This document shows, piece by piece, positions 24,761 through 31,595 of a DNA stretch of 31,595 nucleotides (position 1 is the first letter of the stretch; every line of letters begins with the position of its first letter). The DNA is taken from contig CAYVCD010000006.1 in assembly GCA_964450115.1 (NCBI GenBank), positions 1 to 31,595 of the forward strand, given 5' to 3'. The notes under the pieces were generated by a model, which saw only the letters and a program-made list of their open reading frames with translations, was not told where the DNA came from and did no database searches. This DNA is from 2-01-FULL-45-10 sp964450115. GTDB lineage: Bacteria > Omnitrophota > Gorgyraeia > 2-01-FULL-45-10. The translations under genes were made by a program, and so were the position numbers.

Positions 24761-27700
24761 TTATGCCGCAGTGCGTATCATTGTGATGGCTTCGATATAG
24801 GTACGCACTTCTTTATCATAATCTATCGGGACTGTGCGCGGTAAGAATATGTATTTACCGCTTATATCGTCTTTCGTAACACCGGGTATTTCAAATTCGC
24901 CTTCGGCGACAAGTATCCTTAATAAAGCCTGATATGAGTTCATTGCCATGTAAACCTGCTGGCCGTTTATTTCTATCGATTCTATTTCCAATAATGTCCC
25001 CAGGGTTACCTTATCGGCGGATAGCTTTAATTCGCCCTGAACCGACCTTATACCGACATTCTCCTGCGCAATGCCGGTCTGTCTGGCAACCTGGGCAATC
25101 AGCTCTTCATATGTGAGGTCTTTTTTATTAATGAAGGCTATATCCTCGAGACGGCCCTTATATCCTGCCGCTACTACGAACTTACGGGCTTCTTCTTCGG
25201 TCTTCAATTCATCCCCGTAAATAAACGCATTCTTGATGCCGGTATTATTTGCCAATCCGACATTATCACCGAAGAAGATATCGGACATTGCCACTTTTTC
25301 GGTCGTCGCGACCCCTATAGGCTTCTTAAGCTCCGGCGCGGTCAGCATCGGCGCACCGTTATAAACCTTTGCCAACTCTCCTCTTCTCGCGGCCAGGAGG
25401 CTTCTTATATTATCTATCTGGGCAAGCTTTTCAGTCGTCATTGTTGTGCCGCGGAATTCCTTTACAGCCTTGTCAAAGTCAACGGCCGCCAGCTCACCGA
25501 GAAGCGCTATTATCGCCTCTTTTATCTTCTCCCTGGTCTGGGCACTTATTGTATTTGCAGTCAATATGATATTGTATTTTTCTGCCAGATAGTTATACGC
25601 TTTTATCGATTCTATAGCCAAGACGTCGTCTCTGAACTTTGGCGCTAAGATATTCTCTGCGGTTATCGTACCGTCAAGCAGAATGCCTATCGCACCTCTT
25701 GTTTTTGCGATCGCCAGAAGCTCTTTCTCGTCTCTTACCCTTGCTATATCAACCCTGCCTTTCAAAGACTTATTTATCGCACTCGCTATATCTGCCGGCG
25801 AATCGATAGGAACGCCTATGACGATATGCGGTCCGGCCCTGGTCGGATGCGCGCTGAACCCGGCGAATCTCGAGATAAGCGCTGCGATTATCATCGCGCC
25901 GAGAACCGTCGCAAGTATTATTTGAATGCTGACCGGCAGGCCGCTCAAGATCCCGGCCTCTGCAACTTTATTTACACCGGACGCGATCTCTGCGCCGCTG
26001 AAAATCTGATATAGTTTGGCAAATATACCTATAAGGAAGAGCAGCCCGACGGCAGTGCCGGCCGCTGAAGGTCCGGTCTGAGGCGCTGTCTCCTGCGTGA
26101 ATACAGGACCGCCCTTGTCAGACATATTCAAGATATCAGTTAAAAGTGAGTTTGAGCCTTTACCGGTAATGAGGAACTTTATCCTTACTCCTCTGGCAAG
26201 ATTGGCCGTCATCAGCGCCATCATATCCATCTTTAGCTCCGTTTCCTTTTTGTCACCTCTTATAACCATAGCCTTGACTTCAGGGGTGGGGCCGCCTTTC
26301 TTTTTTGCGCTTATCAGTTTTACCAGATCCGTCGCCGGACGGGCATGCACACCAGCCTTATTTACGATCAGTAGTGTTGCTTCAACTATCTCAGTGTCCG
26401 GCGAAATAGCTTCTTCTATATTCATTTGCACCGCGCCTGCCTGGACAGCTGCGGGAGATACAGGCTTGAGGCCGCCAACATAATTACCTATAGGTAAAGA
26501 TGTGAGCCAACCGCGTGTTCTTGATATGAGTTCAAGTGTAAAGAGGGTGCGCTTCTCCGCGATAGGATTGACCAGGGCTTGATCCGGCGTTTCTTTCAAG
26601 ATGCTCTTTTCTTCTTCATATATCTCTTTAAACCGCTTATCTCCATAAACTCCTCTATCAAACACAGACCTTACGATCTCTTTGGCAACAGAATCAACCG
26701 ACATCACGCCCATGTTGCTCACATTATCTGAAAGGAATGTCTCTACGCCGGAATAGTCTTTTTTCTCTACAGATCGGATAAAAAGGCTTACCTCGGGTAT
26801 CCTGTTTCCTGCCATACTGAGAGTCAGCGGCACCTCTCCTGCCTTTATACCTAATTTTTCAAATTTCAGCGCAAGAAACACCTGGAAGGAGTACCAGCTC
26901 GCCATCTCGCCGCATATTGAGATCTCTTTTCTTCTTTCCGGAGGCAGCTGCCTGTTTATGTCTCTGGCTGCTTCGAAGACCTCGACTATCCTTGACAGGA
27001 CCTGCGGCTGCAGGCGCGATAGATTGATCTTGTCCAGATCATCATCGCGATCAAGAAGCGTATCTTTTCCGAGCACCCTGGTCATCACATATCTTGAAAG
27101 ATCGTTGGTTCCGATAGAGTAGAAAGATATTGCGGGATCACTAAGAAGATCCTTTATATTGTCAACGGCTGTATCATTTTCTATCATGATGCCGATAGGC
27201 ATATTATTAATAATTTCGCCGAAATTCAATATATCTTGAGACCTCATACCGGCAAGCACCCTGGCGGTGACGAGCGTCCTTGCAGTCAATAACGCGCTAT
27301 CCTTGACAAGGCCGGCCTCATCCACCCATTTGGTGATAAGCCTTCCTACGTCCTCCTTCGTGCTTACCAACGGAAAGAGAACCTTCAAGCTTAAACAATC
27401 CATCGATAATTCCAGCATCGTTTCAAGCTCTAACATCAGTATGTCTTTACCCAGGTCGGTCTTATAAAAATCTATCCCGGTCGCCGATTTAATTCCTCTT
27501 GAAACAAGCATGGCATGTATCAGCGTCTTCTTATCCGGCTGCAAGTCTATCATTCTTAACGTTACGGATTTCCCTTTTGCCGCTAGAGCCAACCGATTGA
27601 TATATTTTTTCAGATGTAACCTTAGGTCCTTCCTTGCCGTCTTCTCTCCATCCGGCTCGATAGCGGCGTCATCATCAAAAAATGCCTTCAAATATTCATC

Positions 27701-30700
27701 TACAGGCCTGTTTGTCTTCACCTCGGTATTTTCCGGTTCAAAGACATTCCTGTCTTCAAACAGACGTTCAGTCCTCACGAGACCCGCGGCGGCCGCAAAA
27801 CTGCCGCCTAAAGATGTGTCCCTCACCGCCGCCTCTACCTCTTCCGGCGTATCCGCGTTAGCGGCTAGTTTAACAGTAGAGTCCGTATAGCCTAATCTTA
27901 CAGCGTCACACGGCGCATCTGTTCTTTCGCGGGCAAAACGCATTAAACTCTCTTCATATAAAACGGCGCTCTTCTCGAATTCTACCGTAGGCATGAAAGG
28001 CTTTAAGACTACTTCGGCGCGGCCTTCGTTATCGGACCGCACTACCGCGATCCTGCGATTAATACGGACTTTATCGATATTATTTGCTGCCTGCTGCTTA
28101 TCTTTCTCAAGCGCGGCGAACTCCTGCGCTACCTCTTCGTCAAAGGACCTTGCCGTCGGCATGTCCACGATCACAACGGGTATATTCCTATTTTTAGCAA
28201 AGACCACCCAATGGGACGTTATCGTCGCCCTGCGCGTGACTATCGCCTGCACATTATATTTATCTAAAAGTGAGTTCAACGTAACCGGATCGAGTTTATC
28301 CGCAAATAATATGATCGGGAACTGGGATTCTGCAAAGCTTAACCATGCGCCATCCAGCGCCATCTTCATTTCAACCGTGCTCTCGACAAAATTCCCGTCC
28401 GGATTTTCAAGATAGAAAGCGAACTCTTCCAGGCTTCTTATGAATAGATCTGCTCCGGTGGCCATTCTTATGTCAAGTCTTATAAACTCCTTTATTCTGT
28501 TTTCCCATTTTTTTAATGTATCTGCCGCGCCGTCCCTCAGCTGACCCTTGTCGTCTATGATATTCGAGACCGTCTTCATCAGCATCTCATCGGTAGTATT
28601 CTCGTTTACGGATAAGATCCTTAATATATCGAGCAGGGCAGCCTTTGTGGCCGTTCTTTCTACCATAATTCTGCCCAGCCTGGCCAAGGCGGCTTTCTTA
28701 TTTTCAGCCTCTTTCTCTATTTCCAACACACTCCTCCTGCCTTTGCTTATTTCAACACGCGCCATATCCGCTACGTCATACACCTTGTCCGAAACAGCGG
28801 CATCGAAGTCTCTGAATAATTCGATCATAGAAATAGCGGGATCCATCAAGGTCCTATCGTCTTCGTTTACCGTCTCGACTACTCTCTTTGCAGAACTAAT
28901 AGCTTTAGAGGCAGCATTTGATATTCTTTCGTCCTGGGTTTCGCCCTCTTTTAGCTTGATATTGTACGGGTCTACATCATACTCCTTACGCCTTACCTGC
29001 GCGAAATATCCTACGGTAGTGCGATTGGGCGTGCTCGCATCGCCCATATAATTCCTTCCGGAAGCATTCAATGTTTTTAATAGCGTCTCTCTCAGGCTCG
29101 GGTTGACTATCTTATAGCAGTAGACCACCACATTAATAGGCGAGTTATTATAGTCATGACAAGGCGCATAGAATTTCTTATCATAAACTGATCTACGCAT
29201 CACATTTTCTATCCGCTGCTCTGCTCCCGCCCTCTTACGTGTACCTATGAAGATCTCGCCTGCCGCCTTGTCTTCTAAGACGCTGAAGCCTTCTGTATCT
29301 TCGAAAGCAACCTTCTCTACCAGTGTAAGTATGTTACGCCAACGATCAGTACCTACTATAGGCGATTTTCTGAACCTGCTACGCGCTGCTCCTATAATTC
29401 TAGATACCCACCCTCTGTACGCCTGCTCTTCTTCGACCAAAGGAGCCGGCATTGTGGCTTCCGACGCATTGGAAGGATATAATAATTCGGCCAGTCTGAA
29501 TTCGAGCTTATCCGTAAATAGGCTCTCGCCTGGCTTTTCGCTCGACACGGAGATTAGCAGATTGAGGATATCGTTTATATCCACGCCTACTTCGTTTGCC
29601 AGCTCTTCTGTTAATCGGACATCTTCGTCAGTCAATACCTCTTCCGACAATGTGCCTTGATTATCTGCTTCGTGTCTTAGCTCATGGGTTATACCCACTA
29701 AGAGCAATGTCTTCATCCTCGCTTCGGGAACTTCGCCCATCACTCTCTTATCAAGGATCGCCTGGTTTATGCCTATAAATCCGTTGGACAGATGATCCTC
29801 AAAGGGCGCGCTCGACTTATTCATTAGAGCTACTACTATAGGCTCTTGACCGGCCAAACCCTGGTACAGATCGGCGCCGCGCAATTTCATTGCGTTGAGC
29901 AATTCCTTACCGAAGAACTCTTGCACATTTATGCCGAAAAGCTCCATTAGTCGAATAAGCTCGGGATCCACTTCAAAGTTCAGATCGCCAATGTCCGGCA
30001 CATTTGCACAATTGAATTTGACGAGATGACCTGCTCTCCTCAAATCGTCTTTTGCCTGAGAGATCGACTCCTTGTCTCTTAAATAGAGCTTCCCGTTGAT
30101 AACGATCTCACCGCCTAAGGCGCAGTAGCCGCCTACCTTGTCTTTATCGAGCAATGACTGGAATAGGGTCGGGCCCTTCTTGGCTGGATTGGGAGTAAAA
30201 TCACGCTCATACCATCGGCGCAGCATCGCCGTACTTGTCACTCCAAGCTTATCTGCCATGTCGTCCATCGCGGCGTCTATGACCGCTGCCGGCTTAAGCG
30301 AAACATCGAATTCGCGTAAACTGTCCCGCAATTTTTTGTCTATAACCGGATGTATAAATACATCAGCTAATTCTTCCCTCGCTATCAACTCTTCCTGGCC
30401 TATCAGGAAACTTCTCGCTGCTTCATAATCTGCGCCGTATTGAGTGAAGTCCTTTAATTCTGTTGCCTTGCGGGCCTGTTCTCTTATCTCGCTTACCTTG
30501 TTTATCACTCTCGCAATTACTTTATATACTTCAGGGGACGCACGTCTGAACATTTCCCTTAGAGACACTAACTCCATGAGCTTCATATTTGTCTCATCAT
30601 CGATTATGTTGTTTTTCCAACCTTTGTCAGCTATGGTCCTCTCGATACTCTTTATCTGGGCTGCGGTAGTTTCATAACTTGCTATATACTCGCTTCTGAT

Positions 30701-31595
30701 GGCGCTGGCAAGCTCATCCGTTATCGGTTCATCGTCATCCGCCGGGTTTGCGCCGTTAGCATATCTGCGCAGGAAGTCCGCTAACACAAGTACGTTCCTC
30801 ATCTTTGCTTCCATGATCAATAGTGCCTGGTTTAGACCCTGAGGAGTTGCGGGTTCGGCTTTGACGGCCTCTAAAGCGGCTTTTGCCGATATCCGCCTAC
30901 CCTTAAAATGCATAATAATTGCGGCAATGGCCGCTGTAATGGCTACGGCTGCCGCCAGCGGAATAACATCAATTCCCCATAATCTAAGCGCTATAAGCGT
31001 CGCGAGGATAGGCGTCTTTGTCTTGTTAAAATATCCTTTCAATATCTGTGCGGCTTCCCATCGCATCAGCTTTGTTCTCATCCCTGCCGGCCTTTCATAT
31101 CTTTTTTCTCTTGTGTCCCGGTTCCACGTCTCTATCTTTCTCTGTTTCGCCGCATGATATCTTAGGGATACTATAATGATGACTATCGTTAAGATTATTC
31201 CTATACCAGCCATTCCCGCTGCTATTGCTGTACGCATACTATCTCCTGCGCTAGAAGGCGTTAGTGCCGTCAGCACATCCTGGAATGTCCCGGCGCTCGC
31301 TAAAGACGGTCCTATGATGACCGCAAGAATGCCTGTTATTGTTTTAGTTTTGACAGAAATCACGCCTCTTACATTAGGAAGCAATATCCCGCCGGGTGAC
31401 TGCCGGGAGACCGTTATCTCCTCCCCCTTTTCTTTACGAACACGGATCTTCACGCTAGCTGCAGACTGTCCGATTACTAGAGGAACTGATCCGGGACGGG
31501 CTAACGTTATCAAGGGAAACGACGGTGTTGGGGTTACCGGAGGCGCTGGCACGACAGCAGGTTTTGGCATTGACGGCATAATGCTGCCGGCCATC
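24761..31595 (-). CDS. Giant membrane protein with HExxH module and PTS Enzyme I plus HPr domains (5' end outside window)
   Basis: The frame is open from the right edge to TAA at 24761. The first in-window Met (31594) lies in a Pro-rich linker and has no visible upstream context, so it is probably internal and the N-terminus lies outside. Residues below count from that Met. Order: Pro-rich linker (1-30), membrane segments (about 85-145 and 196-232), helical region, HELRH zincin-like module (637-641), EI-like unit (about 910-1650), HPr (about 1730-1825), two membrane segments (about 1845-1925), and an alpha/beta C-terminal domain to 2277. EI and HPr are the general phosphotransfer proteins of the PEP:sugar phosphotransferase system; no EII component is seen here. 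Finding them in a membrane-bound giant is unusual. The HD-GYP gene follows 15 bp downstream. Confidence 0.9.
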   Translation of the reverse strand, partial: MAGSIMPSMPKPAVVPAPPVTPTPSFPLITLARPGSVPLVIGQSAASVKIRVRKEKGEEITVSRQSPGGILLPNVRGVISVKTKTITGILAVIIGPSLASAGTFQDVLTALTPSSAGDSMRTAIAAGMAGIGIILTIVIIIVSLRYHAAKQRKIETWNRDTREKRYERPAGMRTKLMRWEAAQILKGYFNKTKTPILATLIALRLWGIDVIPLAAAVAITAAIAAIIMHFKGRRISAKAALEAVKAEPATPQGLNQALLIMEAKMRNVLVLADFLRRYANGANPADDDEPITDELASAIRSEYIASYETTAAQIKSIERTIADKGWKNNIIDDETNMKLMELVSLREMFRRASPEVYKVIARVINKVSEIREQARKATELKDFTQYGADYEAARSFLIGQEELIAREELADVFIHPVIDKKLRDSLREFDVSLKPAAVIDAAMDDMADKLGVTSTAMLRRWYERDFTPNPAKKGPTLFQSLLDKDKVGGYCALGGEIVINGKLYLRDKESISQAKDDLRRAGHLVKFNCANVPDIGDLNFEVDPELIRLMELFGINVQEFFGKELLNAMKLRGADLYQGLAGQEPIVVALMNKSSAPFEDHLSNGFIGINQAILDKRVMGEVPEARMKTLLLVGITHELRHEADNQGTLSEEVLTDEDVRLTEELANEVGVDINDILNLLISVSSEKPGESLFTDKLEFRLAELLYPSNASEATMPAPLVEEEQAYRGWVSRIIGAARSRFRKSPIVGTDRWRNILTLVEKVAFEDTEGFSVLEDKAAGEIFIGTRKRAGAEQRIENVMRRSVYDKKFYAPCHDYNNSPINVVVYCYKIVNPSLRETLLKTLNASGRNYMGDASTPNRTTVGYFAQVRRKEYDVDPYNIKLKEGETQDERISNAASKAISSAKRVVETVNEDDRTLMDPAISMIELFRDFDAAVSDKVYDVADMARVEISKGRRSVLEIEKEAENKKAALARLGRIMVERTATKAALLDILRILSVNENTTDEMLMKTVSNIIDDKGQLRDGAADTLKKWENRIKEFIRLDIRMATGADLFIRSLEEFAFYLENPDGNFVESTVEMKMALDGAWLSFAESQFPIILFADKLDPVTLNSLLDKYNVQAIVTRRATITSHWVVFAKNRNIPVVIVDMPTARSFDEEVAQEFAALEKDKQQAANNIDKVRINRRIAVVRSDNEGRAEVVLKPFMPTVEFEKSAVLYEESLMRFARERTDAPCDAVRLGYTDSTVKLAANADTPEEVEAAVRDTSLGGSFAAAAGLVRTERLFEDRNVFEPENTEVKTNRPVDEYLKAFFDDDAAIEPDGEKTARKDLRLHLKKYINRLALAAKGKSVTLRMIDLQPDKKTLIHAMLVSRGIKSATGIDFYKTDLGKDILMLELETMLELSMDCLSLKVLFPLVSTKEDVGRLITKWVDEAGLVKDSALLTARTLVTARVLAGMRSQDILNFGEIINNMPIGIMIENDTAVDNIKDLLSDPAISFYSIGTNDLSRYVMTRVLGKDTLLDRDDDLDKINLSRLQPQVLSRIVEVFEAARDINRQLPPERRKEISICGEMASWYSFQVFLALKFEKLGIKAGEVPLTLSMAGNRIPEVSLFIRSVEKKDYSGVETFLSDNVSNMGVMSVDSVAKEIVRSVFDRGVYGDKRFKEIYEEEKSILKETPDQALVNPIAEKRTLFTLELISRTRGWLTSLPIGNYVGGLKPVSPAAVQAGAVQMNIEEAISPDTEIVEATLLIVNKAGVHARPATDLVKLISAKKKGGPTPEVKAMVIRGDKKETELKMDMMALMTANLARGVRIKFLITGKGSNSLLTDILNMSDKGGPVFTQETAPQTGPSAAGTAVGLLFLIGIFAKLYQIFSGAEIASGVNKVAEAGILSGLPVSIQIILATVLGAMIIAALISRFAGFSAHPTRAGPHIVIGVPIDSPADIASAINKSLKGRVDIARVRDEKELLAIAKTRGAIGILLDGTITAENILAPKFRDDVLAIESIKAYNYLAEKYNIILTANTISAQTREKIKEAIIALLGELAAVDFDKAVKEFRGTTMTTEKLAQIDNIRSLLAARRGELAKVYNGAPMLTAPELKKPIGVATTEKVAMSDIFFGDNVGLANNTGIKNAFIYGDELKTEEEARKFVVAAGYKGRLEDIAFINKKDLTYEELIAQVARQTGIAQENVGIRSVQGELKLSADKVTLGTLLEIESIEINGQQVYMAMNSYQALLRILVAEGEFEIPGVTKDDISGKYIFLPRTVPIDYDKEVRTYIEAITMIRTAA
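24764..26060 (-). other. Membrane segments and C-terminal domain of the PTS-like giant, unknown
   Basis: After HPr come hydrophobic stretches AVGLLFLIGIFAKLYQIF and VSIQIILATVLGAMIIAALI, then an alpha/beta region starting HIVIGVPIDSPADIA with repeated strand-helix units. The protein ends IFLPRTVPIDYDKEVRTYIE, similar to the tail of the metabolic giant. No family recognised. Confidence 0.45.
26120..26407 (-). other. Domain: HPr phosphocarrier
   Basis: Residues about 1730-1825. NKAGVHARPATDLVKLIS carries the HPr active-site His (His1750) and its Arg. The later segment KMDMMALMTANLARGVRIKF aligns with the HPr Ser46 region (KSIMGLMSL), with Asp where the regulatory Ser would be. HPr accepts phosphate from Enzyme I, and here both are in one chain with HPr at the C-terminal side. 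Confidence 0.85.
26645..28867 (-). other. Domain: PTS Enzyme I-like (phosphohistidine and PEP-binding domains)
   Basis: Residues about 910-1650. ATITSHWVVFAKNRNIPVV carries the phosphohistidine position (His1128; family GGxTSHxAIxAR). The TIM-barrel part has AGLVRTERLF, LRMIDLQPDKK, VLFPLVSTKEDV, IGIMIENDTAV, FYSIGTNDLSRYVM and ISICGEMASW (Cys1561). These match Enzyme I in order, including the Arg residues, the metal-binding Glu and Asp and the catalytic Cys. The NPxLGxRGIR segment is not kept (TGIDFYKTDLGKD), so PEP binding may be altered. Confidence 0.82.
29435..30217 (-). other. Domain: HExxH (zincin-like) module of the PTS-like giant
   Basis: ITHELRHEADNQGTLSEE puts HELRH at 637-641 (bases 29686-29672), an intact HExxH, with RLTEELANEVGVD downstream offering a possible third ligand. 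The segment before it contains FIGINQAILDKRVMGE. It is the closest match to the HQICH motif of the metabolic giant. Peptidase activity is not established. Confidence 0.6.
30875..31594 (-). other. Pro-rich linker and membrane segments of the PTS-like giant
   Basis: A Pro-rich stretch (PPVTPTPSFP and neighbours) leads to hydrophobic segments with ITGILAVIIGPSLASAG, IGIILTIVIIIVSL and PLAAAVAITAAIAAIIM, interrupted by a basic loop (KRYERPAGMRTK). This is at least three potential membrane spans. The linker resembles the Pro/Ala-rich linker of the SecA-like giant. Confidence 0.65.

Noticed and set aside
24934..31157. Plus-strand ORFs opposite the PTS-like giant
   Set aside because: Same reason: antisense to recognised EI, HPr and HELRH motifs.
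31592..31594. ATG at 31594 as the true start of the PTS-like giant
   Set aside because: The frame is open to the edge and the Met lies in a Pro-rich linker like one found inside the SecA-like giant, so it is probably internal.
1..31595. tRNA, rRNA, CRISPR arrays, insertion sequences
   Set aside because: No repeat-spacer arrays, transposase motifs, rRNA segments or cloverleaf-like stretches were seen; almost all bases lie in the four coding regions.

Overview
The window is a bacterial chromosome segment that is almost entirely coding on the minus strand and holds only four genes. Three of them are giant multidomain fusion genes; the fourth is a 189-codon HD-GYP gene. Very long ORFs built from a signal peptide, a shared N-terminal domain, metalloprotease-like modules and strings of housekeeping enzyme domains are typical of Omnitrophota (formerly OP3). 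I infer that phylum from architecture only; there is no rRNA or marker gene here. The genetic code is standard and the intergenic spaces are short.

Layout in transcription order (right to left): (1) 31595-24761, the 3' part of a giant gene whose 5' end lies outside the window. It has a Pro-rich linker, membrane segments, an HExxH module, a complete Enzyme I (EI)-like PTS unit, an HPr domain, more membrane segments and a C-terminal domain. (2) 24745-24176, an HD-GYP cyclic-di-GMP phosphodiesterase-like gene 15 bp downstream, probably in the same operon. (3) A sigma70-type promoter at 24156-24129 driving a 4872-codon gene, 24063-9445. It encodes a signal peptide, a TraB/ChaN/EreA-like domain, UDPGP-family uridylyltransferase, a degenerate zincin-like module, CofD/YvcK, class III fructose-1,6-bisphosphatase, a second degenerate zincin-like module, phosphoglucomutase/phosphomannomutase, SIS-type phosphoglucose isomerase, cupin-type phosphoglucose isomerase, and a C-terminal domain. 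(4) A second strong promoter at 9303-9275, then a gene that starts at 9210 and runs off the left edge (at least 3070 codons). It has a signal peptide, a paralogous TraB-like domain, an HExxH module, a Pro/Ala-rich linker, a SecA-like DEAD motor, about a dozen membrane segments and a long coiled-coil region with tandem repeats.

Main point of interest: gene 3 joins every step from fructose-1,6-bisphosphate to UDP-glucose (FBPase, PGI, PGM, UDP-glucose pyrophosphorylase) in one chain. It also carries a second, non-homologous PGI and a YvcK-like domain. Its neighbours carry PTS phosphotransfer domains and a SecA-like motor. Both visible N-termini look like export signals, which conflicts with the cytoplasmic nature of the fused enzymes. 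Whether these domains are catalytic, structural, or scaffolds for cell-cell interaction cannot be decided from sequence. Many active-site residues are kept and some are changed. All family assignments are made by eye from motifs.
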